NCBI GenBank assembly: GCA_009917555.1
Contig: QZDX01000001.1
Location: 248,001-312,000 of the forward strand
Direction: 5' to 3'
DNA length: 64,000 nucleotides
Origin: a bacterium 1XD21-13
Lineage (GTDB): Bacteria > Bacillota > Clostridia > Lachnospirales > Lachnospiraceae
In this document: positions 1 to 8,102 of the stretch, piece after piece
Position numbering within the stretch: position 1 is the first letter of the stretch
How the letters are laid out: the number at the start of each line of letters is the position of its first letter
Position numbers and translations under genes: made by a program
The notes under the pieces: model-generated
Databases searched by the model: none
What the model saw: only the letters and a program-made list of their open reading frames with translations
Told to the model about the DNA's origin: nothing

Positions 1-30
1 AGAGATACTTTGGCTAAGTTATAGGGCATA

Positions 31-73
31 AATCAGGGTGCGTGGGAGATATCCCGACGCACCCTGATTTTTT
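31..73. terminator. Intrinsic terminator at the left edge
   Basis: A 13-bp perfect stem (AATCAGGGTGCGT at 31-43 with ACGCACCCTGATT at 56-68) is followed by a T run on the plus strand. It can end a plus-strand transcript entering from the left. It also closes the minus-strand coiled-coil gene, because the complementary side is A/T-rich. Confidence 0.85.
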
Positions 74-157
74 GTTTTAAGTTTTTATATGTACTTATTC
101 TTTACTTTTGCGTTCTTTAAGTCTTCTTTGACCTTTATCTGCTGTATATATTCATCG

Positions 158-475
158 CTATGCCAAGGCAAGCTGTTGTTTTACCAGGCGCATGTCACCT
201 TCCAGTACATTTACACGGGTGAGCAAAAGCTCTCGCTCTTCCTTTACTCGCACCGCTTCCTCAAGCTTCCGAACCAAATCAAGATGTCCTTCTGCTATAA
301 TCTGTATGTTCCTGTTTGTCACATTCTCAAGATTCACTTCAATCGTCTTAACTCTTTGCTCCAGTCTATGAATGGAACCCTTCATGTCCTGCATATCTGC
401 TTTCATGCCTTGCATATCTGTTTTCATTCCCTGAAGCTCTGCTAAGATTAGATCAAATCTTTCACTATCCGTCAT
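158..475 (-). CDS. Small coiled-coil protein of unknown function
   Basis: A 105-residue protein with no signal peptide or membrane segment. Residues 10-35 contain repeated units of the type MKTDMQG, MKADMQD and MKGSIHR, followed by heptad-like Leu/Val spacing to about residue 100, so nearly the whole chain should be a coiled coil. The start at 475 has a strong ribosome-binding site (GGAAAGGAGG) a few bases upstream. Small proteins of this layout are common in Lachnospiraceae, but I know no assigned function. It stands alone between the terminator at 31-73 and the broken surface-protein gene, and reads on the same strand as the latter. Confidence 0.7.
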   Translation of the reverse strand: MTDSERFDLILAELQGMKTDMQGMKADMQDMKGSIHRLEQRVKTIEVNLENVTNRNIQIIAEGHLDLVRKLEEAVRVKEERELLLTRVNVLEGDMRLVKQQLALA

Positions 476-581
476 GATACCCCTCCTTTCCTCAAAATAT
501 TTGTTTTATGCAGGTAAAGAAAGTATATCATGATCCGTTTACTATGTCTATGATAATAAACCATTAAAATACTGTCAAAGC

Positions 582-603
582 AGGACGGCTTATTAGCCGT
601 CCT
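582..603 (-). terminator. Hairpin after the broken surface-protein gene
   Basis: AGGACGGCT (582-590) pairs with AGCCGTCCT (595-603) around a 4-base loop, about 25 bases beyond the stop of the minus-strand surface-protein frame. The T tract on the minus side is weak (GCTTTG), so termination efficiency is uncertain. Confidence 0.55.
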
Positions 604-627
604 TGCTTGATTACTTCTTCTCCGTTA

Positions 628-1502
628 TTAGTTCTCGATGTCCGCCTCCGTGCGCTGCTTTTTCTGGTATCTTCTGTAGGCCTCGGTTCCTGCGGCGCCG
701 AACACTGCTATAATCAGCAGCCACCACCAGGACATCTCTGCTCCATCTGTGCAACTGGTCCTGCAAGAGGTACTGGGAAGCCTTCCAGGCTCACAGTGTT
801 TGTGGTATCCTTCGGCCCAGCGAGAGGTGTTACCTCATCCTCCAGGGTTGTAAGGCCCTCTCCTTCAGGCGCTTCCTCAGCTGCGTCTGCATCTGCTACC
901 GTCGGAGCTGCAAGCGGTACTGCCACAGGCGGAATAACAACTGTAGGTGCTGCTGCCGGAGCTGCTCCGCCACCCGTTCCGCTGGTTGTACCACCACCTG
1001 TGGTTCCGCCTGTAGTGGGTGTGGTTGGAGTCCTGTAGGCAAAGTTGCCTTCTGCTGCCCTTCGGTGCATCCTCAGCAGCTTTTGCCTCTGCCTTTGTTA
1101 CATTGTTTGTCTCAATATCTGTGGCTATGTCTTCTATCTTTCCTGCTGCCTTAGAAGCATTGGTAACGGCATTCTGCATATGTTCGTCATCTGCTGTCTG
1201 CTCATTCAGCTCAGCTTTTTTATCCGCTGCGGTTTGATTTAATCTATCCAGGTTATCAACAGCTGTCGCAACCTTATCCAGCTCTGTATCTGTTTTCTCT
1301 AGATTATCCCTAACATCCTTTCGCTCATCTGTAGCTGTTGCAGGCACAGTTTTTCCGCCTCGCCAACAGCAGTCTGCACAGCATCATTCGGATCACTCTC
1401 CTCTGCCAAAACCGTCAATGCCGGCGATGTGGCTGTCACAAATGCCATGATACCGATTCCGATAGAGTTTACAACCTTTTTGTTCACTAGCTTGTTCTTC
1501 AT
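628..1502 (-). pseudogene. Frameshifted surface protein: signal peptide, coiled coil, Pro/Thr/Gly linker, C-terminal membrane anchor
   Basis: Four consecutive minus-strand frames make one coherent protein if three single bases are restored. The start at 1502 gives a Sec signal peptide (basic MKNKLVNKK, a hydrophobic stretch, then VLAEE). The frame then shifts at the A5 run at 1350-1354. Next comes a Lys/Asp/Ala-rich coiled coil that shifts again at the GGG at 1058-1060. A linker with TPTTGGTTGGG and many Pro/Ala/Val follows and shifts near 750. The last frame gives WWWLLIIAVFGAAG plus a basic tail and stops at 628-630. The layout is that of an exported, membrane-anchored surface protein of about 290 residues. 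All three lesions are losses of one base, two of them in homopolymers. They could be genuine decay or sequencing errors; as given, no full product can be made. Confidence 0.75.
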
Positions 1503-1521
1503 TTCTTTCTTCCCCCCTAAA

Positions 1522-2441
1522 TTAATTTTCTTCCGGTGCTATTCTGTCGAAGAGATACTGCAGGACATCCTCCGTAAACTTTTTGGCCGCGACGCCTATG
1601 AAATAAGTCCCATCTGTCTGCTGCTCCTGCAGATCCATAGGCCGCTGAACCTTTTTCTTTTGGCTTAAGGTCAAAAACATCAGCACTGCCGGAAATTCAT
1701 TTCGCTCCTTGGCCCGCCGGATGTCCCCCTTCCTTCCCATAAAAACCTTGTCCATATTCTGCCAGCTGTTCAAGTCACTGGTATCTCTCCTGTGGTTCTC
1801 ATCCATGAGCTCCAGTACTTCAAAGGATTCCTGCATCTCCTTTGTCGGAGGCGTACCCATTTCCCATGCATAGAGCTCTACTGTTTTATTATAAATGTCC
1901 AGAGCCTCATCGTAACGATACAGCTCCTGTACCGTGCGCATATACAGTGCTTTATAATATTTGCTCTTTCGAAAAAACCACATATCCGACATATTCGCCG
2001 GAATCAGCTCCCCGCAGTACAGCTCATTGGCCTTCCATAGAAGAAAAACCCTGTTTGCTCCCTTTTCATTTTGAGCCTGCTTTAAGATCTCCTCAAACTC
2101 CTGTGTATCCAGCTCCAGCGGAAATGTGCTCTTAAAATAGCACATTTCCTCCCGGACCTCTACATACCCCTCCTCCGGAAGTCCTCCTGCCGTCAATTGT
2201 TTTTCAAGCGATAAATGAGATTATTCAAATTTTTATTGCGATTTTCCATATCTGCCTTTTCATTCCATCCGTACAGATTATCCATAATCTCACTTTTGAA
2301 AATTCCTCCCGGCAGGGATAACAAAAGCATCTGAAGCAGTCGAATGGACTTAGAGCCTCCAACCTTTTTCAGTGCTACCGCTTCCCCGCCATAATAGATG
2401 GCAAAGCCCCCAAGCATCTGTATGCGCAATGCCTTTTCCAA
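1522..2441 (-). pseudogene. SARP/BTAD-type transcriptional regulator, frameshifted
   Basis: The N-terminal part (LRIQMLGGFAIYY, then a short winged-helix-like region ending LNNLIYRLK) and the C-terminal part (helical repeats such as ALYMRTVQELYRYDEALDIY) resemble the OmpR-like DNA-binding and bacterial transcriptional activator (BTAD) domains of SARP-like regulators. They lie in two frames, and losing one A from a run (five T on plus at 2200-2204) explains the break: a sixth A would join RLKKQ to LTAGGLPEEG. I prefer a TTG start at 2441, because AGGGGAAGGG lies seven bases upstream; an in-frame TTG at 2465 lacks such a site. It is directly upstream of the broken surface-protein gene on the same strand and may have controlled it. 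Confidence 0.65.
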
Positions 2442-2560
2442 TATAACACCCTTCCCCTCTGACAAGCCAGATGTCCGTATATTTTTCCTGTTGTCTAATA
2501 TCTTTCAAATTAACAGTATCATTACTAATATGTAATATTTAAAAAAACCAAGCTCACACG

Positions 2561-2589
2561 TTGACATTTCTACTATTATGGTATAATAT
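2561..2589 (+). promoter_or_regulatory. Candidate sigma-A promoter for the HlyIII-family gene
   Basis: TTGACA (2561-2566) is followed 15 bases later by TATAAT (2582-2587), or 17 bases later by TAATAT (2584-2589), in A/T-rich DNA about 70 bases before the start codon at 2658. Confidence 0.55.
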
Positions 2590-2657
2590 ATTAACATCTA
2601 CACATAGTATTTAAAACTACATGCTGAAGTATAATCGTTTAAAAAGGAGACATCTAT

Positions 2658-3326
2658 ATGAAATTTGAATTTGAAATCAAAGATCCGGGCAGTGCCATCA
2701 CCCACTTTATCGGCATGCTCATGGCCGCATTTGCCGCAACTCCGTTATTAATACGGGCAGCCAGACAGCCAGATACCATTCACCTGATTTCTCTGGCTAT
2801 TTTCATCGGAAGCATGATACTGCTCTATGCTGCCAGCACCACCTATCATACCCTGAATCTTTCCGAGCGCTCCAACCGGGTACTCAGAAAAATTGACCAT
2901 ATGATGATCTTCGTCCTGATTGCCGGCTCCTACACCCCCGTATGTCTGATTGTTTTAGGAGGCAAGGGCGGTTACAGCCTTTGTGCTCTGGTATGGGGCA
3001 TCGCTCTGGCGGGAATCCTGATCAAAGCCCTTTGGATTACCTGCCCGAAATGGTTTTCTTCCATATTATATATTGCCATGGGATGGGTGTGCGTACTGGC
3101 CTTTACTCAGATCCTCAACTCCCTCTCCCCCGCCGCCTTTGGATGGCTGCTGGCAGGAGGTATCATTTACACCATAGGCGGTATCATTTATGCATTGAAG
3201 CTACCTATTTTCAACTCCCGGCACAAGAATTTCGGTTCCCATGAAATCTTTCATCTCTTTGTCATGGGAGGAAGCATCTGCCACTTCATTATGATGTATG
3301 TGTTTGTGGCTCCAATGCCTATTTAG
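2658..3326 (+). CDS. HlyIII/PAQR-family membrane protein
   Basis: A 222-residue protein with about seven hydrophobic segments. It carries the family's zinc-type residues: Ser60 and His64 in the STTYH motif, Asp80-His81, and the C-terminal SHEIFHLFV with His195 and His199. Bacterial members are usually annotated as haemolysin III, but the family (PAQR, related to adiponectin receptors and ceramidases) is better seen as membrane hydrolases or receptors; the real role in Clostridia is not established. An AAAGGAG ribosome-binding site precedes the start. The GIY-YIG gene follows 15 bases downstream, probably in the same transcript. Confidence 0.85.
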   Translation: MKFEFEIKDPGSAITHFIGMLMAAFAATPLLIRAARQPDTIHLISLAIFIGSMILLYAASTTYHTLNLSERSNRVLRKIDHMMIFVLIAGSYTPVCLIVLGGKGGYSLCALVWGIALAGILIKALWITCPKWFSSILYIAMGWVCVLAFTQILNSLSPAAFGWLLAGGIIYTIGGIIYALKLPIFNSRHKNFGSHEIFHLFVMGGSICHFIMMYVFVAPMPI

Positions 3327-3341
3327 TAAAGGATTCACCTC

Positions 3342-3608
3342 ATGAACGCTTACACCTACATTTTAAAATGCTCTGACAACACATTATACACCGGCTGGAC
3401 CTCCAATCTGGAAAAGCGCCTAAGGGCTCACAATCAGGGGAAAGGCGCAAAGTATACCCGCACTCGTCTGCCGGTCACCCTGGTCTATTTTGAAGTTTAT
3501 GAAACCAAAAAAGAAGCCATGTCACGTGAATTTGCCATCAAAAAATTAAGCCGCTCCCAGAAGGAACGGCTTATTGCCTTGAACCCAATTATTGAAGAAG
3601 AGGCATAG
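3342..3608 (+). CDS. GIY-YIG domain protein (UPF0213 type)
   Basis: An 88-residue single-domain protein of the GIY-YIG nuclease superfamily. The divergent signature is YILKC followed by LYTGWT (residues 6-20), with Arg26, His30 and Glu63 (REFAIKKL) in the positions of the catalytic residues. Small stand-alone members (YhbQ/UPF0213) are widespread and thought to act on DNA, but their biological role is poorly defined. Its last 20 bases overlap the 3' end of the convergent spoIIQ-like gene, so the two messages are complementary at their ends. Confidence 0.85.
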   Translation: MNAYTYILKCSDNTLYTGWTSNLEKRLRAHNQGKGAKYTRTRLPVTLVYFEVYETKKEAMSREFAIKKLSRSQKERLIALNPIIEEEA

Positions 3609-4443
3609 GATCTACACTCTCGCCATCCTTGCGCACCTCAAAATACAAATTACATCCCTCTTTTGAGTAGTATTTTGTGGGCTCGCTGAGGTATCCCAGG
3701 GTTTCTCCTGCTTTCAGATAATCCCCTTCCTTCACGGTAAGCTCCTTAAGCTGTCCATATACCAGCTCATATCCATCTCCAATATCCATCTTAACTGTGG
3801 TACCTGTCTCCTCCAGGGTTTCAATGGAGGTTACCTTGCCCTGAGCCGCGCACATAACCGAGGCGTCCAGCGTTCCCTGAATCATGATTGACGGATTATA
3901 TTTGTACTGATCCAGTGTGGAAAAGTAAACGGACTTGTCCATGCTGTAGTCCAAAATAATATTTCCGGCTATGGGCCAGAAAAGCTTGTCCGCGTCAGGT
4001 GAAAAGGACAGTGTCGGCTCTTCCACCATAATATCCGTTCCGGAGGCCTCCTCCATCTCATCTATCACAATATTTTCCGCAATCTCCGCCTGCTCAGCCT
4101 GAAAATCACTTTCCAGCTCCGCTCCATAAGTAACGGAGTCTTCTTTTTCTTCTTCCTTATCCTTGTCCTCTGTTTCCTTCTGACGCTGTGCCGCAGCAGA
4201 TGCTGCCGCCTGTCTCTCTTCCTCCTCCTTTGCCTTTTGCTCCTCTGCTCGTTTTGCCTGTTCCTCTGCCTGTTTTTGCTGGGCCTCCGCAACCTGCTGC
4301 TTCAGTTCCTTTTCCTTCTGATCACTTTTTCCCACCGTATACATGCCAATCATGGCAACCACGGCAAGGAGGCAGAGACTGAACGCCACCGTAGCAGCTC
4401 TTCCTCCCATGAATGTACCCTTTTTCTTTCTTTTCACTGTCAT
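3589..4443 (-). CDS. spoIIQ: SpoIIQ-like forespore protein with degenerate M23 (LytM) domain
   Basis: An N-terminal basic cytoplasmic stretch, one membrane segment (about residues 15-35), a long Lys/Glu/Gln-rich coiled region and a C-terminal M23-type domain ([11 protein letters not shown] to the end). In SpoIIQ this domain binds SpoIIIAH across the intermembrane space during engulfment. The domain looks catalytically dead: a Gln stands where the first zinc His of active M23 peptidases is expected (IMIQGTLDA), and NLYFEVR replaces the HLHFEVR type. I chose the start at 4443 because GAGGTG lies eight bases upstream; an in-frame start at 4494 has no such site. The position right after spoIID supports the sporulation role. 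Confidence 0.85.
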   Translation of the reverse strand: MTVKRKKKGTFMGGRAATVAFSLCLLAVVAMIGMYTVGKSDQKEKELKQQVAEAQQKQAEEQAKRAEEQKAKEEEERQAAASAAAQRQKETEDKDKEEEKEDSVTYGAELESDFQAEQAEIAENIVIDEMEEASGTDIMVEEPTLSFSPDADKLFWPIAGNIILDYSMDKSVYFSTLDQYKYNPSIMIQGTLDASVMCAAQGKVTSIETLEETGTTVKMDIGDGYELVYGQLKELTVKEGDYLKAGETLGYLSEPTKYYSKEGCNLYFEVRKDGESVDPMPLLQ

Positions 4444-4506
4444 AAGCTTCACCTCTATACTAGATTTCACACGTTTCTTTGTGCTGCTAACCATAGCATA
4501 GCCACT

Positions 4507-5373
4507 TTAATGAAAGCTTATACATTCCACATTTTTATAAAAATAGTGTAATATTTCCAGGTAGGTTTGGCCCTCCGCAGCAAAGCGATTGGCCTGATAG
4601 AGACTTAAACCAAGACCATGCCCCAACCCCTTCGTAACCACCCGAATTCCTTCCTCCGTATGATCCAGTGTAAAGCAGCTGGAATTTAAGGAATAGCGGC
4701 TGCGAAACTCCTCTCCTGCCAAAACCGTTTCTCCCATGCGAAGCTCCGTAACATATCCTTCCTCATCACGGAGGGTTATTTCCGGGATCTCTGAAAGCTT
4801 CAATAAACGTATTTCCAGATAATTGGCAGCCTCCACATCCTGGGGACAGTCCACTGATTTCAGATAGGAATACTCCTCTCCTAAAATTCCGCCGCCCCGT
4901 GTTTTTCCCGCACTTACCGCATGATACGGCAGCTCTACGGGCATTCCCTCAAGCGCTAATATCTGTCCACTTGTAGATCGCACTGCTCTTAAAAGCTTTT
5001 CCTCATATTCCTCCCACTGCTCATATCCCCACAGCTCCTCTAAATGCTCCGGGGAGGTGTAGGTAAAGCCCATAGCCCCCAAATCCGCCTCCTGGATGGC
5101 GGCGGCAGCAGACCTTGGATCCTCAGTGCCGTAAAATTCCATACTCTGCTTCAAAAGATTGGTCCGTATAATCACTGCCTGGGCCTTCAAGGTTTCCTCC
5201 TCATAAGAAATCTGTATCTGTCCCGGCAGAATCCCCGCCACATAATCCTCTATGTCAGGCTCATCTATGGCCTGCTGTCCTCCCATGGCTCCTGTGCGGA
5301 ACACCACCGCCACATAGGGAAGCAGTATTAAAATAATGAAAATCGATATTCCAGTCTTTATTTTTTCTCTCAT
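4507..5373 (-). CDS. spoIID: Stage II sporulation protein D (SpoIID/LytB family)
   Basis: A 288-residue protein with an N-terminal membrane anchor (about residues 8-28) followed by a SpoIID domain. Features typical of SpoIID are the segment EDYVAGILPGQI near residue 42, LKAQAVIIRTNLL near residue 63, and the C-terminal GLGHGLGLSLYQANRFA. SpoIID is the lytic transglycosylase that, with SpoIIP and SpoIIM, degrades peptidoglycan at the engulfing membrane. It lies 63 bases upstream of the spoIIQ-like gene, a usual clostridial arrangement, so both are likely under mother-cell/forespore sigma factors. No clear Shine-Dalgarno precedes the ATG at 5373. Confidence 0.9.
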   Translation of the reverse strand: MREKIKTGISIFIILILLPYVAVVFRTGAMGGQQAIDEPDIEDYVAGILPGQIQISYEEETLKAQAVIIRTNLLKQSMEFYGTEDPRSAAAAIQEADLGAMGFTYTSPEHLEELWGYEQWEEYEEKLLRAVRSTSGQILALEGMPVELPYHAVSAGKTRGGGILGEEYSYLKSVDCPQDVEAANYLEIRLLKLSEIPEITLRDEEGYVTELRMGETVLAGEEFRSRYSLNSSCFTLDHTEEGIRVVTKGLGHGLGLSLYQANRFAAEGQTYLEILHYFYKNVECISFH

Positions 5374-5464
5374 TTTACATTTTATGAACAGGCTGAAAAA
5401 ATAGACGTTTTCCAGAGTGCTTTTACCACCTGCATACCTTGAAGCTGCTTTCCTTTTATAATAG

Positions 5465-5510
5465 AAAAGAGGCTTTGCCTCCCCAAAAGGTTTGGCACAG
5501 CCTCTTTTTC
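5465..5510. terminator. Terminator downstream of glgP
   Basis: AAAAGAGGCT (5465-5474) pairs with AGCCTCTTTT (5499-5508), extended by an inner GCC/GGC pairing. A run of T follows on either strand. It separates glgP from spoIID, both on the minus strand. Confidence 0.75.
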
Positions 5511-5555
5511 CGCTATTCTCTTAATATGTGTAAATTTCTTTCCACTCTCTGATTC

Positions 5556-8015
5556 TTATAGAGCCACCGTAATCTTATCCAAATGCCAAATCTCATCCAC
5601 ATACTCCTGGATGGTGCGGTCAGAGGAGAACTTGCCGCAAGAGGCCGTGTTCATAATAGCCTTCTTCGCCCAGCCCTTTTCATCCTGGTAGGCTTCCTCC
5701 ACACGCTTGTGAGCCTCCGCATAGGAGCGGAAATCCTTCAGGATAAAATAGGTATCCGCACGATCACTGCTCTTAGTGTTGAGAAGTGAATCGTAGATAT
5801 CCCGGAACCGCTCCGGATCGTTGGGGGCATAGTAGCCGTTGATAAGCTGCATCAGCACCTGACGGATATCCTGATCCGTGTTGAAGATATCCATGGGATT
5901 GTAGCCGCCCTTCTGCTCATAGTTGATGACCTCGTCGGAGCTTAAGCCGAAGATAATGGCATTCTCCTCGCCCATCTCCTCTACCATCTCCACATTGGCT
6001 CCATCCATGGTTCCAATGGTAATGGCGCCGTTCAGCATGAACTTCATGTTACCCGTACCAGAAGCCTCCTTGCTGGCCGTAGAAATCTGCTCGGACACAT
6101 CCGTAGCCGCAAAGATAAGCTCCGCATTGGATACCCGGTAATCCTCGATAAATACCACCTTCAGCTTTCCGTTAATGGAAGCATCATTGTTCACCACATC
6201 AGCCACAGCATTGATCAGCTTGATGGTCAGCTTTGCGCGGTGATAGCCGGCAGCCGCCTTAGCACCGAAGATAAAGGTTCTGGGATAGAAGGGCACCTCC
6301 GGGTGCTCCTTGATCTGGTTGTACAGATACATCACATGGAGAATGTTCATCAGCTGGCGTTTATACTCATGGAGACGTTTTACCTGCACGTCAAAGATGG
6401 ATCTGGGATCTACCTCCACGCCGTTGTGCTCCAGAATGTATTTTGCAAGGCGAACCTTGTTCTGGTACTTGATATTCATAAACTCCTGCTGAGCCTTCTC
6501 ATCATCTGCAAAGACCTTAAGCTTGCTGATCTGAGACAGATCCGTGATCCACTCATCACCAATGTGATCCGTCACCCAATTAGCCAGCAGGGGATTGCCG
6601 TGAAGCAGGAACCGGCGCTGGGTGATTCCGTTAGTCTTATTGTTAAACTTCTCCGGCATCATCTGGTAGAAGTCCTTGAGCTCCTGATTTTTCAGAATCT
6701 CCGTGTGAAGTCTTGCCACGCCGTTCACAGAGTAGCCTGCGGCAATTGCAAGGTGAGCCATCTTCACCTGGCCGTCATAGATAATTGCCATCTTGCGAAT
6801 CTTCTCGTGATCTCCCGGATACTTCTTCTGGATCTCCAGGATAAAACGGCGGTTGATCTCCTCAACGATCTGGTATACACGGGGAAGCAGTCTGGAAAAC
6901 AGCTCAATGGGCCATTTCTCCAGTGCCTCGGACATGATGGTGTGGTTGGTGTACGCACAGGTCTTTGTGGTTACCTCCCATGCCTCATCCCACTCCAGAT
7001 GCTCCTCGTCAATGAGCACACGCATCAGCTCTGCCACTGCCACCGTAGGATGGGTGTCATTGAGCTGGAAGGTGGCTTTCTCGTAGAACTTGCGAACATC
7101 CTTATGAGTCTCCTTATACTTTGCAACAGCTCTCTGAACGCTGGCAGATATGAAGAAATACTGCTGTTTCAGACGAAGCTCCTTTCCTGCCATATGGTTA
7201 TCGTTGGGATAGAGAACCTCAACAAGCAGCTTCGCCAGATTCTCCTCCTCCACAGCCTTCTGGTACTCGCCCTTGTCAAAGGAATCCAGGTGGAAGGAGT
7301 TCATGGGCTCGGCATCCCAGATACGCAGAGTATTTACTACGTTGTTGCCATATCCTACAATCGGCAGATCGCAGGGAACCGCACGAACGCTCTGGTACCC
7401 TTTCTGTACAAAATGATTTCTTCCCTTTTCATCGGTCTCAATAGCTACATAACCGCCGAACTTTACAATCTCCGTGTACTCCGGACGACGAAGCTCAAAG
7501 GGATTGCCGTTCTTGAGCCACTCATCCGGCACCTCGATCTGGTATCCATCCTTGATTCTCTGCTTAAACATTCCATAGTGATACCGGATTCCGCAGCCAT
7601 AGGCTACATAGCCCAGGGTGGACAGCGAATCCAGGAAGCAGGCTGCCAGTCTTCCAAGACCGCCGTTTCCAAGAGCTGCATCCGGCTCCTGATCCTCAAT
7701 GATGTTCAGATCACAGCCCAGCTCCTGCATAGCCTCCTTTACCTCATCGTAAAAGGTCAGATTAATCAAATTATTTCCCAGGGCACGACCCATCAAAAAC
7801 TCCATGGACATATAGTAAACAATCTTAGGATCTGTCTTTTTCATCTCCTCCTGGGTTGCCAGCCAAGCGTCAATGACTGCGTCCTTGGTTGCCAGCGCTA
7901 CGGCATGGAAAATCTGCTGCTGTGTGGCTTCCTCCATATTTTTTCGGTAGAGCGTCTTTACATTATAGACAACGCTTCTCTTAAAGAGTTCCTTATCAAA
8001 AGGTCTCTTGCTCAT
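5556..8015 (-). CDS. glgP: Glycogen/maltodextrin phosphorylase
   Basis: An 819-residue family GT35 enzyme that releases glucose 1-phosphate from alpha-1,4-glucans using pyridoxal phosphate. Recognisable segments are DAALGNGGLGRLAACFLDS near residue 110, and the PLP region EASGTGNMKFMLNGA with TIGTMDGANVE directly after it. Length and sequence fit a standard bacterial phosphorylase without extra regulatory domains. GGGAGG precedes the ATG. No other glycogen gene is adjacent, so it looks monocistronic, ended by the hairpin at 5465-5510. Confidence 0.96.
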   Translation of the reverse strand: MSKRPFDKELFKRSVVYNVKTLYRKNMEEATQQQIFHAVALATKDAVIDAWLATQEEMKKTDPKIVYYMSMEFLMGRALGNNLINLTFYDEVKEAMQELGCDLNIIEDQEPDAALGNGGLGRLAACFLDSLSTLGYVAYGCGIRYHYGMFKQRIKDGYQIEVPDEWLKNGNPFELRRPEYTEIVKFGGYVAIETDEKGRNHFVQKGYQSVRAVPCDLPIVGYGNNVVNTLRIWDAEPMNSFHLDSFDKGEYQKAVEEENLAKLLVEVLYPNDNHMAGKELRLKQQYFFISASVQRAVAKYKETHKDVRKFYEKATFQLNDTHPTVAVAELMRVLIDEEHLEWDEAWEVTTKTCAYTNHTIMSEALEKWPIELFSRLLPRVYQIVEEINRRFILEIQKKYPGDHEKIRKMAIIYDGQVKMAHLAIAAGYSVNGVARLHTEILKNQELKDFYQMMPEKFNNKTNGITQRRFLLHGNPLLANWVTDHIGDEWITDLSQISKLKVFADDEKAQQEFMNIKYQNKVRLAKYILEHNGVEVDPRSIFDVQVKRLHEYKRQLMNILHVMYLYNQIKEHPEVPFYPRTFIFGAKAAAGYHRAKLTIKLINAVADVVNNDASINGKLKVVFIEDYRVSNAELIFAATDVSEQISTASKEASGTGNMKFMLNGAITIGTMDGANVEMVEEMGEENAIIFGLSSDEVINYEQKGGYNPMDIFNTDQDIRQVLMQLINGYYAPNDPERFRDIYDSLLNTKSSDRADTYFILKDFRSYAEAHKRVEEAYQDEKGWAKKAIMNTASCGKFSSDRTIQEYVDEIWHLDKITVAL

Positions 8016-8102
8016 GGTAAATCCCTCCCGTTTTTTATTTTTGTGATTTTTTCAACCACTATTTACCTGATTATTATGAGATCTTGATCTGCAAAGCCAG
8101 AC

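Noticed and set aside
607-1038. A plus-strand 143-codon Ala/Val/Pro-rich frame
   Set aside because: It mirrors the Pro/Thr/Gly linker of the broken surface protein on the other strand; no ribosome-binding site.
6240-8087. A 615-codon open frame on the plus strand opposite glgP
   Set aside because: It is fully antisense to a clear phosphorylase gene, has no recognisable domain and reads like a complement of GC-biased third positions.
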